Below, piece after piece: positions 1 through 7,714 of a stretch of DNA of 64,000 nucleotides (its first letter is position 1; every line of letters begins with the position of its first letter). The notes below the pieces were generated by a model that made no database searches, was not told where the DNA came from, and saw nothing but the letters and a program-made list of their open reading frames with translations. Source of the stretch: Prevotella sp. (lineage in GTDB: Bacteria; Bacteroidota; Bacteroidia; Bacteroidales; Bacteroidaceae); the NCBI GenBank assembly GCA_016281815.1, contig JAEEJK010000045.1, forward strand, positions 1 through 64,000. The letters run 5' to 3'. The position numbers were made by a program, and so were the translations under genes.

Positions 1-1362
1 AAGGCTGTCGCAGAACTGCCCGATAATCCTCGTCTGACAGGAACGGCCACCAAGAACCTCGCCCGTCTGTTCCTCTCCAAGGCTTACCTCACCTACGCAT
101 GGTGGCTGGAGAATCCCAACCAGATTCCTACCTATCCTGAGTGCAACCGTGATGCCGGTCAGGCCAACAGTTATTTCCAGAAGGCTTATCAGGTAGCCGT
201 GGAAGCCATCAACAATCCTGGCCCCTACGGTTTGCAGCCTACATTCTATGATGTGAACGTCGCCACCAACGACCGCAACTCTGAGATCATGCTCTATGCC
301 GACCACGACGAGAACGAGAAATTCGGCAACGGTGGTGCTGGCTATGGCTGGGGTAGCGGTGGCTCGCCTGAGAACTTTGCTTATTGGATGGAGACATGGA
401 ACTACACCGAGATGACAGCCAAGGCTGCTTCTGGTGCTACCATCAATCCTATCCAGCGTGAGGCTGTGCAGGCTCTCGGCCGTCCCTGGACCCGTATGGC
501 TCCTATCGCCGACAACTTTATGAAGGGCGGTGTCTGGGAGGATGATGTCAAGGCCATTGACTCCCGCTACGACGCTACTTTCACCCTGCGTTATCACACC
601 AACTGGCAGAAGGCTGGTGGCAGCGAGCCCTATGTGTTTGGTGCCAATGGCATGCAGGTGCTTCCCAACGAGGTTTACTTCAGTTGGGTGCCTGAGAGCG
701 AGGATGGCAAGATCAACTACACGGGTGCTGACGGCAAACTCGGATTCGGCGAGATGCCCGGACGCGCAGACTTCGTGGTGGCTGTCAACCATATCAGCCG
801 CAAGAAGTACCCCATCAACTGGAAACTCGGTATCTACCGCACCGACAATGCCGGTGGTCTTGGAAGTAAGGTCAATGGTGGTAGCCCACGTCCATACAAT
901 ATCGCCAAGTTCTCCGAGTTCTATCTCATCGCTGCTGAGGCTGCTGTGAAGTTGGGCCGTAACGACGATGCCCGCAACATGGTGAACGTGCTCCGTGCCC
1001 GTGCCGGCAAGCAGACCTTCAGCCAGAACGACGATGTGGCTGTTTCGGTGGACCATACCGCAGAGATGCTGGCTGCCACACCGGCTACCATCACCATCGA
1101 CTACATCCTGGATGAGCGCAGCCGTGAGTTCTGGGGTGAGGGATATCGCTGGTTCGACCTCGTCCGCACCCAGACATGGGCCAAGCGTGCCACCACCTAT
1201 CACATCGCTGGCAGTGGCTACACTGACAAGGATCTCGAGGAGTTCAAGCGCGACATCCCTGTCGGCTTCTATCTCCGTCCTATCCCACAGGGACAACTCG
1301 ACGGTATGAAGATGAGCGATGAAGAGAAAATTGCATATCAAAATCCGGCTTATCGAAACTAG
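1..1362 (+). CDS. SusD/RagB-like outer-membrane nutrient-binding lipoprotein, 3' part
   Basis: The frame is open from base 1, so the gene starts before the window; the ORF track's Met at 199 is internal. SusD-like proteins cap the SusC transporter on the cell surface and bind the glycan being imported. The visible part has the TPR-like helical region (YFQKAYQVAVEAINNPG) and the family's C-terminal signature, ILDERSREFWGEGYRWFDLVR-like, followed by the usual proline-rich end (YLRPIPQGQL). The N-terminal signal and lipobox are outside the window. It is followed by a strong terminator, so it is the last gene of a PUL transcript whose SusC lies upstream. The neighbouring GH28 gene suggests a pectic substrate, which is inference only. 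Confidence 0.93.
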   Translation, partial: KAVAELPDNPRLTGTATKNLARLFLSKAYLTYAWWLENPNQIPTYPECNRDAGQANSYFQKAYQVAVEAINNPGPYGLQPTFYDVNVATNDRNSEIMLYADHDENEKFGNGGAGYGWGSGGSPENFAYWMETWNYTEMTAKAASGATINPIQREAVQALGRPWTRMAPIADNFMKGGVWEDDVKAIDSRYDATFTLRYHTNWQKAGGSEPYVFGANGMQVLPNEVYFSWVPESEDGKINYTGADGKLGFGEMPGRADFVVAVNHISRKKYPINWKLGIYRTDNAGGLGSKVNGGSPRPYNIAKFSEFYLIAAEAAVKLGRNDDARNMVNVLRARAGKQTFSQNDDVAVSVDHTAEMLAATPATITIDYILDERSREFWGEGYRWFDLVRTQTWAKRATTYHIAGSGYTDKDLEEFKRDIPVGFYLRPIPQGQLDGMKMSDEEKIAYQNPAYRN

Positions 1363-1388
1363 TTTTTTAGGTTATTTCATTAGGTGAA

Positions 1389-1417
1389 GGGGGCAGTTGC
1401 GAAACTGCTCCCTTTTT
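1389..1417 (+). terminator. Rho-independent terminator after the SusD-like gene
   Basis: A 10-bp stem with one G-T wobble (1389-1398 with 1403-1412) encloses a 4-base loop and is followed by five T. It lies 26 bp after the stop codon and separates the SusD transcript from the GH28 gene. Confidence 0.85.
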
Positions 1418-1490
1418 CATAGATTTTTCCCGAATGATCGAATGTGCGACTCATTCTCATTTGACTAATTGGCCATTCGTGATGTTTTTA

Positions 1491-1522
1491 GTTGATTATT
1501 CAAAGAAAAATGCTATTTTTGC
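1491..1522 (+). promoter_or_regulatory. Bacteroidetes-type promoter of the GH28 gene
   Basis: A TAttTTTGC -7 box (1514-1522) is preceded by TTG at 1492-1494 with 19 bp between, matching the Bacteroidetes -33/-7 layout. The box ends about 15 bases before the ATG at 1537, so the 5' leader would be only about 10 nt. It also rules out the ORF-track start at 1492, which lies inside the promoter. Confidence 0.75.
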
Positions 1523-1536
1523 ATAAAATTTTCACC

Positions 1537-2886
1537 ATGAAACGAAAAAGCCTTTTTATTCTCCTAATGATGCTTGGCTGTACTGCAGCCGGAGCACGCG
1601 ACTATTCCATCATTGACTTTGGTGCTGTGTCAGACACCACCAAACTGAGCAGTGCCGCCATCCAACGTGCCATCGACCAATGTGGTGCCGACGGAGGGGG
1701 CAGGGTGGTGGTGCCGGCAGGTAATTATACCATCGGCACATTGGTGCTCCGCTCTGGGGTAGAACTGCATCTGGAGAGTGGAGCGACGCTATATGGCAGC
1801 ACCCGTTTGGCTGACTACCGTCCCATGCGCTCCTCATATGTGTCGTTGCGCACACAGACAGAGACCGTGCAACTCATCTATGTCGACAGCGCAGCGCATG
1901 TGTCCATTACGGGACGGGGCACCATCGATGGGCGCGGAAGGGCATTTGCCAAACTCTCATGGAACGATGAGGGTATCACACGACCTCATCTGCTGCGCTT
2001 CGTCCAGTGCCGCGACGTGGTGGTCAGCGGCATCACCCTGCGCAACTCCGGCTGTTGGATGCAGCACTATCTGGCGTGTGACCAGGTGCGCATCGAGGGC
2101 ATCACGGTGTTCAACCGCAACAACTACAACAACGATGCGCTCGACATCGACGGATGCCATGACGTGGTGGTCAGGGGGATGTTGGCCGACAGCGACGATG
2201 ATGCCATCACACTCAAGAGCACTTCACCACGGTTGTGTGAGAACATACGCATCGCCGACTGTGTGGTGTCGAGTCACTGCAACGCTATCAAGTTGGGCAC
2301 GGAAACCAACGGCGGCTTCCGCAACATCAGCATCGCAGGCATCGTGGTCAGACCCAGTGCCGACCAGCGGGAGAAATTCTTCGGGCAGTGGATAGGTTCT
2401 TCGGCCATCTCCCTGGAGATAGTCGATGGCGGGAAAATGGAGAATGTCAGCATCTCCGATATCACTGTGGAGGGTACGGAGTCGCCTATCTTCATCCGGC
2501 TTGCCAACCGTGCTCGGGGGTATTTCGAGGGGCAGGTCATCGACCATGTGGGCACCATCCGCGGCATCTATCTCGACAATATCCATATCCGCCATGCCGG
2601 AAAGATGGGCTGTTCCATCACCGGTCTTCCCGGTCATCCCGTGGAGGACGTATGGCTCAGCCGCATCCACCTCCATCATCGCGGTGGAGTGGCAGAAAAA
2701 GACATGCCCGCCATCAGGCAGGCATTGACAGATGAGAAGGAAAAGGAATATCCTGAGGCGACGATGTGGGGCAACCTGCCCGCTAAAGGTTTCTATATGC
2801 GCCATACCCGCAACATCCATTTCGATGCCATCACAGTGATGACCGAGGAGGATGATGTGCGCCCCGAGTTCGTTACAGAGGAATAA
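1537..2886 (+). CDS. secreted GH28-family pectinase (exo-polygalacturonase/rhamnogalacturonidase type)
   Basis: A signal peptide (MKRKSLFILLMMLGCTAAGA) precedes a right-handed beta-helix of the GH28 family. The start of the fold is typical (DYSIIDFGAV, GGGRVVVPAGNY). The acidic motifs of GH28 are visible as NNDALDIDG and SDDDAITLKS, followed by a CNAIKLGTETNGGF block, which is the form common in Bacteroides enzymes; the classical GHG is not present. GH28 enzymes hydrolyse alpha-galacturonosyl or related linkages in pectin. Length (449 aa) is normal. The start at 1537 is chosen because the promoter box lies between it and the upstream ATG/TTG candidates. Exact specificity cannot be read from sequence. 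Confidence 0.88.
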   Translation: MKRKSLFILLMMLGCTAAGARDYSIIDFGAVSDTTKLSSAAIQRAIDQCGADGGGRVVVPAGNYTIGTLVLRSGVELHLESGATLYGSTRLADYRPMRSSYVSLRTQTETVQLIYVDSAAHVSITGRGTIDGRGRAFAKLSWNDEGITRPHLLRFVQCRDVVVSGITLRNSGCWMQHYLACDQVRIEGITVFNRNNYNNDALDIDGCHDVVVRGMLADSDDDAITLKSTSPRLCENIRIADCVVSSHCNAIKLGTETNGGFRNISIAGIVVRPSADQREKFFGQWIGSSAISLEIVDGGKMENVSISDITVEGTESPIFIRLANRARGYFEGQVIDHVGTIRGIYLDNIHIRHAGKMGCSITGLPGHPVEDVWLSRIHLHHRGGVAEKDMPAIRQALTDEKEKEYPEATMWGNLPAKGFYMRHTRNIHFDAITVMTEEDDVRPEFVTEE

Positions 2887-2901
2887 AAGGCTGCCAAATA
2901 A

Positions 2902-3127
2902 GTCAAATAAGTCAAATGGCTTAACTACTTAACTACTTCTACTTTGTTCATCGGGATTTGCAATCCCGATGTCATGAATATCAGGATTTTTAATCCGAAA
3001 TAATCGCATTACAAATGCTAATATTCAAAACGGTCGGATTGCAAATCCGACCGAACTTCCAAGTGCCCGTGCAAATCCGACCGAACGTCCGTCAAATAAG
3101 TCAAATGGCTTAACTACTTAACTACTT
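2902..3127 (+). repeat. REP-like palindromes bracketed by direct repeats
   Basis: Two near-identical ~36-bp direct repeats built from gtcaaat and ttaactac units (2902-2937 and 3091-3127) bracket a set of palindromes: a 9-bp stem at 2950-2970 (ATCGGGATT/AATCCCGAT), a 10-bp stem at 3031-3053 (CGGTCGGATT/AATCCGACCG), and a half copy at 3071-3086 repeating GCAAATCCGACCGAAC. It lies between convergent genes (GH28 and a PD40 lipoprotein). This is the form of REP elements mobilised by RAYT-type transposases; no such transposase is in the window. Confidence 0.7.
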
Positions 3128-3144
3128 TAACTACTTAACTTCTT

Positions 3145-4554
3145 CTACTTCAGCATCGTAGGAATGCGTTCTCCGCTTTCCAGGGCTTTTATTTGTGCCT
3201 GCGTGTCGTTGCCCACAGGTCTTGAGGTGAAGTCAGGAGTGTTGTAGGAATACAGCGACTGGGTGTAGAACTGCTTGGGGTCGCGCTGTGGCAGCATGAA
3301 GGGCTTGGTGGCTCTCCCGTCATGTCCTATGGAAGAGAGGTAGATACGGGAGTAACGCCCATCATCACGCCGGCTGGTAAACAGGAACCACTGACTGTCG
3401 CTGCTCCAGTTGTGGAAACTATCCGCCTGGCTGCTGTTGACAGTGTCGAGGGAACGGGACAGACCGGTCTTTAGGTCCAGAAGCCACAAGTCGCTTTCTG
3501 GATGCCAAATGGTGAAATAGCCATAGTCGGCAAGAGTGTACATCAGAAAGCGTCCGTCATAGGAAGGACGGGGCCAACTCACGCTTTTCCCTTCTGAGGG
3601 TGCATTGACAAGCGTATCCACTTTTTGCCCGATATGCCCTGTGGCTGGGTCGAAACTCACACGGCAGAGACTGTAGCGCTCCTTGTCGTAGTCGTTGGGG
3701 TAAACCTGACGGCGGGCGGTGGTGAAATACAGCCATTTGCCGTCGGGGGAGAAGGCAGGGCAGTTTTCTGCCCAGTATTTTTTCATGATAAGGGTGTCAT
3801 TGACAATCTGATGGGTCTCGGTGTCGTAGACAAATACGTCTGATGACGAGTCATACACCTCCACATTGTTCTCCTTCTTGATGTGGAACATCTGTGAGGT
3901 CTTGTTGGTGGAGAAAGCGCAGTAGCGTCCGCCAGGATGCCAATAGTGATAAACCATGGTGTCTTCGTCGGTATCTTGGTCTAGGAGTGACTTTTCTTCA
4001 AAGGTGCTCAACTCCCGCTCATATAAGCCCATTGGGCTGTCCTTGTCTTGACCAGATGTGATGTGGCGATAGGTGATGCCCCAGTCAGACAAGGCTGTTT
4101 TAGAGACATGGATACAGAAGTCGCGGTAACGTTTCCATTTTCCGTCACGTTTCGCACAGACAGTTACATTGAGCTGTCCGCCACGATTCTGTTTCACCAT
4201 GGCATGCCATATCTCTGTGTCGAAGTCGGTGCAGGCACCTTTGGAATGAAGCGTTCCGCCCCAGGCACCGTTCACTTCCACATCGATGGCTGTCACGCTG
4301 TCATCTGCCATTGCGAAATTGAGTGGTGCGATGCCGACAGGGATGGTAACCTCGACGTAGTCGGGATAGATGGCAGGCAACTCGTTCACCACCTCTGCTT
4401 TCTGTGGTCCAGAGGAACAGGCTGCCAACAGGCAGATGCACAGCAACAAACTAAAGAAAAAGACCGTCTGGGGCCATTGCCCTTTACGCAGGAGTAAGTT
4501 ATACTCTTGCGCTTTTTGTGTCTCGTTGGCTGCAGATAAACGGTCGGTCATCAT
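3145..4554 (-). CDS. PD40/TolB-like beta-propeller lipoprotein without the CxxCH block
   Basis: A third paralogue of the lipoproteins at 6245 and 9364. A lipobox (LLAAC, Cys46) follows a hydrophobic stretch; the ~28 residues before it are unusually many, so a TTG start inside the Leu run near residue 20 is possible. It shares the diagnostic N-terminal block (IYPDYVEVTIPVGIAPLNF) and the propeller repeats (SPDGKWLYF, RPSYDGRFLMYTLADYG, NWSSDSQWFLFTSRRDDGRYSR). Where its paralogues carry CVNCH/CINCH plus about 45 more residues, this protein runs straight from FEEKSLLDQ into the VYHYWHPGGRY blade, with an acidic DTDEDTM at the junction. It therefore lacks the putative haem site. It has its own promoter, sharing an operator with susC. 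Confidence 0.85.
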   Translation of the reverse strand: MMTDRLSAANETQKAQEYNLLLRKGQWPQTVFFFSLLLCICLLAACSSGPQKAEVVNELPAIYPDYVEVTIPVGIAPLNFAMADDSVTAIDVEVNGAWGGTLHSKGACTDFDTEIWHAMVKQNRGGQLNVTVCAKRDGKWKRYRDFCIHVSKTALSDWGITYRHITSGQDKDSPMGLYERELSTFEEKSLLDQDTDEDTMVYHYWHPGGRYCAFSTNKTSQMFHIKKENNVEVYDSSSDVFVYDTETHQIVNDTLIMKKYWAENCPAFSPDGKWLYFTTARRQVYPNDYDKERYSLCRVSFDPATGHIGQKVDTLVNAPSEGKSVSWPRPSYDGRFLMYTLADYGYFTIWHPESDLWLLDLKTGLSRSLDTVNSSQADSFHNWSSDSQWFLFTSRRDDGRYSRIYLSSIGHDGRATKPFMLPQRDPKQFYTQSLYSYNTPDFTSRPVGNDTQAQIKALESGERIPTMLK

Positions 4555-4715
4555 TTGGTGGTTTATTGTTGGTTTTTTATACGATGCACAGTAGCTCCCG
4601 ACGCTTGGTGTTTAAATAAAATAAAAATGAAAGAGTAATAATAGTCTATAATAGTTTCCTTTTCCTCTGCCAGGCGATGCCCTGAAAGAGAAATAAGGTC
4701 TTTGTATTCAGTTTG

Positions 4716-4812
4716 CACAAAGATAATTTTATTTGGTGATGTTTTGATTATTTGTGTTTTCTTTTTTTTTAGATGATTGTTTTGCAAAACAACATGATAC
4801 ATTTGCAAAAAC
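4716..4812 (-). promoter_or_regulatory. promoter with TTGTTT-N4-AAACAA operator, twin of the susC promoter
   Basis: On the minus strand a TATCTTTGTGC -7 box ends at 4725 (TA at 4724-4725). Upstream lies the perfect 16-bp palindrome TTGTTTTGCAAAACAA (4777-4792), next to a run of nine T/A and an ATGATACATTT block. The palindrome centre is 59.5 bp from the TA of the -7 box, the same distance as in the susC promoter at 18863-18958. Ungapped hand alignment of 4762-4810 with 18908-18956 gives 43 of 49 identical bases. This accounts for most of the 471-bp gap upstream of the PD40 gene; no regulator gene is nearby. Confidence 0.75.
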
Positions 4813-4960
4813 ATAACGTTTTTTGCCAAATTCATATCACAAAGCAGATTCTTTGTGCATATCAAAACAAAAACAATGGAAAAAAACAACAAAAACATAA
4901 TCAATCCACCTCAAAATGCAACAGAAATATCCAGTATCCCCTTCCATTGAAGTGGTAACC

Positions 4961-4999
4961 AACTCCCCCTCTAAGTTAGATGGGGCAGGGGGCGTTGAC
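4961..4999 (-). repeat. dispersed GC-rich hairpin repeat, reverse copy
   Basis: The reverse complement (gtcaacgccccc...ctaacttagagggggag) closely matches a segment shared by the two ~0.5-kb elements at 54.1-54.6 and 63.0-63.5 kb (gtcaacgccccccaac... cttagagggggag). Here only this ~39-bp part is present, so it can exist independently of the larger element. Confidence 0.55.
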
Positions 5000-5025
5000 T
5001 ACTTCGAAAAATCATGCATTCAATA

Positions 5026-6222
5026 CTATAGCACGAACTCGGCTGTGACTCCCCACTTCATCATATTACCTTTGCCTATCACAGACTTGTAACAGTCGCC
5101 ATGCAGGCGGGTGACGTGCTTGCCAACTGCCATTTGCACTCCTGCACCAAGATAGAGACCGAAATGGGCTGTGCTTTCCCAATCCATATCTAAAATTTTC
5201 TTGTTCTGGTAGATGCGGGTTTCATGATTTCCAAAATGATACACATAAAAACCGCCACCACGAACAAAAGGTACAATGCTCCCTTGCCCAAAGCACTTCA
5301 CTACACCCATGTGGCAAGAAATACGTCCTTTCTCATAGGTAGTGTGTGATGGCTCGTGCCCCCCGCGAACCATGGTGTCGTGCTCAAATTTTGCTTTTGG
5401 AGAGAAGGTGAGACCTATCTCCGCACTGCCGCCTTTCATCGTTCGTTCAATATCTATCTCTGTGGCAAAACCCAATTCAAATGCACCACCGTGGTAGGTC
5501 TCGTCCGGCAGATTTTGATTGATTGTTCTTTCATGGGAATAGTATGCATAACCTGCGAATACCTTGAAATGTGTTTTTGCCTTGTCGGATTCCTCCTTGT
5601 ACTCATACACCATACAGTTGCTGCCATCAGTACAAACATCATTGTGATAGTCGCGAACAATCTTGACCAGTTTCTTTCTCGACATCTCTTTCTCCTTATC
5701 CAAATCGTCAATGGCTTTCCTTGAGTCCTTCAGTAGAATCTTCACTTTTCCGTATTGTTCCCTCTGCTCCACTAGTTGGTCCTTTGCTTCATGAAGAGTT
5801 GATGACGATATTATTGACTTGTTGGTAAATTGGGCCATCTCACCATCTTCACGTTCAAAGAAAAAGTATTCATTATACTTGTCTGCTACACAGTACAGGT
5901 TCATTTTGCCTTGAACCATAAACTCTGCAAAGTATAATTGTGGGTCGCCATTGACGTTAAGTCGTCGAGTGACAAAAAACTTTCCATTGTGGTCAAACCT
6001 AAAGCATTCTATATCACCTGGTTTGTAGGTCTTGCTCTCGCTTTCTCCTTGGGCCTGGAAAACACATTTTTTTGACAGTATCTCGTTGGTGCGGAAGTCG
6101 AGAATACCTCTGACTGTGTCACCTGTATTGGTAATGATATATCCTGGCTTGGGGTTTGTCTGAGCCATAGAGAGCGCTACGCAAAAAAATAGCGAATAAA
6201 GAATAATGAATGATTTTCTCAT
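5026..6222 (-). CDS. secreted protein with C-terminal beta-barrel-like region, unknown function
   Basis: The real start is the ATG at 6222 (MRKSFIILYSLFFCVALSMAQ, a clear signal peptide); the ORF-track extension to 6471 runs into the upstream gene. An N-terminal domain begins GYIITNTGDTVRGILDF, a pattern seen in many uncharacterised Bacteroidetes surface proteins. A charged helical stretch follows (residues ~150-190, EAKDQLVEQREQYGKVK...), then alternating amphipathic strands ending in WGVTAEFVL, as in small outer-membrane barrels. It starts 22 bp after the PD40 gene at 6245, so it is the last gene of the susC operon. No enzyme motif seen. Confidence 0.75.
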   Translation of the reverse strand: MRKSFIILYSLFFCVALSMAQTNPKPGYIITNTGDTVRGILDFRTNEILSKKCVFQAQGESESKTYKPGDIECFRFDHNGKFFVTRRLNVNGDPQLYFAEFMVQGKMNLYCVADKYNEYFFFEREDGEMAQFTNKSIISSSTLHEAKDQLVEQREQYGKVKILLKDSRKAIDDLDKEKEMSRKKLVKIVRDYHNDVCTDGSNCMVYEYKEESDKAKTHFKVFAGYAYYSHERTINQNLPDETYHGGAFELGFATEIDIERTMKGGSAEIGLTFSPKAKFEHDTMVRGGHEPSHTTYEKGRISCHMGVVKCFGQGSIVPFVRGGGFYVYHFGNHETRIYQNKKILDMDWESTAHFGLYLGAGVQMAVGKHVTRLHGDCYKSVIGKGNMMKWGVTAEFVL

Positions 6223-6244
6223 ACTATTTATCTTATTGTTCAAT

Positions 6245-7714
6245 TTATTGGCGTACGCCAAAGTCCTTTCGGTATTCATTATTGATGAGTTGGCTGGCCT
6301 TGTCTCCATCGAAATGAGTCGGGCCAATGATGAAATCGGGTACATTGAAGGAAAAGAAACGTCCGCGATAAAAACGCCGCGGATTTCGCTGTGGCAGCAT
6401 AAAGGCCTTGCTGACTCCCCCCTTGGCATCAATATGACAGAAATAGGGCCGTGTGAACAGACCGTCATCACGACGGGAACTGAATACGAGCCAACGTGAG
6501 TTGGTGCTCCAGTTGTGGAACGATTCTGTGTCTTCTGAGTTGGCTCCAGTCATCAGGCAGCTTTCTCCTGTGGAGAGGTCGAGCAGATAGAGGTCGGCCT
6601 CATGGTGCCAGATGCTGAACTGTCCGTAGTCGGAGAGTGTGTAGCAAAGGAAACGTCCGTCGTAGGAGGGGCGGGGGAAGGACACCGACTTGTGCAGGGC
6701 CTCTGCGTCGACAATGATTTCTATTTGGTTGCCAAAACTGCCTGTGGTGGGGTCGAAATCGATGCGGCAGAGATGATAGCGGATGGAGTCGAGTTGATGA
6801 CTGCCCGCAGGTAGGGCGGGGGCTGCACAGAAATAGAGCGAACGGCCATCGGCTGAGAATACGGGATAGGTCTCATAGATGGAGTCTTGCTTGAGCAAGG
6901 GCGAAAGCAACAATTCATTCTTGTCAATGTCATAAACTTGGAGGTCGGAGGCTTCATCAAAGACCTCGACACGGTTGCGGTCGGCACTATGGAACAACTG
7001 ACTCGTGGTATTGGTAGAATAAGCAATATAGCGGCCTGAAGGATGCCAGTAGGGATAGACACAAAAACCAAGTGTCTGATCGGTCTTGGTGTTGTAGGCG
7101 GTGATAGGACCATCGTTCTGACGCAGTAGGGTGGCACCATGTGGACCTCGGATATGCAGGCTCATGTCGGCAGGGTTGCCGCGGTTGAAACTGTGGCAGT
7201 TGACGCAGCCTTCAAACTGTGTGTTCTCAATCAACGCACGCTCATCAAACGAGGAGAGGTCGCGCTCGTAGATGCCCATCTTGCTCCACACCTCGTAACC
7301 TGGTTCGATAAGACGGTAGCAGATACCATAGTCGATGCTGTCAGGGCTGACATAAATCGGGAAAGGGCGGTAGGTGTGCCAACCATCGTCATATTTGGCA
7401 GAAACGGTAACACTTAGTGAGTCTCCACAGTTCTGACTGAGCAGTGCATGCCAGTCATCAATGTCGAAGTCAGTTGATTCTTCGCCTTGACCGTGCAGGT
7501 TGTGTCCATGGCTGTCTGTAATGACGGCATCAATGCACAATGCCGCTTCATCTGCCATGCAAAAGTTGAGAGGGGCAATATTCACGGGTATGGAGACCCC
7601 AAGGTAATCGGGATAGATAAGAGGCTGAGCGTTCTCCTGTCTTGCATTGCTGACATTCTCTGTGCAAGCAGAGAGAAAAAGAAGCGAGGCCAGCATGTAT
7701 AAAATCTTTTTCAT
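6245..7714 (-). CDS. PD40 beta-propeller lipoprotein with one CxxCH haem-type motif
   Basis: Lipobox LFLSAC puts the lipidated Cys at 17. The conserved IYPDYLGVSIPVNIAPLNF block (~34-51) is followed by a CVNCH motif at residues 170-174, then WD40-like/PD40 propeller blades (YPYWHPSGRYIAYSTN, SADGRSLYF, RPSYDGRFLCYTLSDYG, NWSTNSRWLVFSSRRDDG). CxxCH is the attachment site for c-type haem in exported proteins; axial ligation and actual haem loading are not shown. The start ATG overlaps the stop of the upstream membrane-protein gene by four bases (ATGA), so translation is probably coupled. Paralogues are at 9364 (with CxxCH) and 3145 (without). Function unknown. Confidence 0.88.
   Translation of the reverse strand: MKKILYMLASLLFLSACTENVSNARQENAQPLIYPDYLGVSIPVNIAPLNFCMADEAALCIDAVITDSHGHNLHGQGEESTDFDIDDWHALLSQNCGDSLSVTVSAKYDDGWHTYRPFPIYVSPDSIDYGICYRLIEPGYEVWSKMGIYERDLSSFDERALIENTQFEGCVNCHSFNRGNPADMSLHIRGPHGATLLRQNDGPITAYNTKTDQTLGFCVYPYWHPSGRYIAYSTNTTSQLFHSADRNRVEVFDEASDLQVYDIDKNELLLSPLLKQDSIYETYPVFSADGRSLYFCAAPALPAGSHQLDSIRYHLCRIDFDPTTGSFGNQIEIIVDAEALHKSVSFPRPSYDGRFLCYTLSDYGQFSIWHHEADLYLLDLSTGESCLMTGANSEDTESFHNWSTNSRWLVFSSRRDDGLFTRPYFCHIDAKGGVSKAFMLPQRNPRRFYRGRFFSFNVPDFIIGPTHFDGDKASQLINNEYRKDFGVRQ

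Noticed and set aside
4563-4904. 113-aa minus-strand ORF upstream of the orphan PD40 gene
   Set aside because: Runs through the promoter and operator region, AT-rich low-complexity translation, no conserved features.
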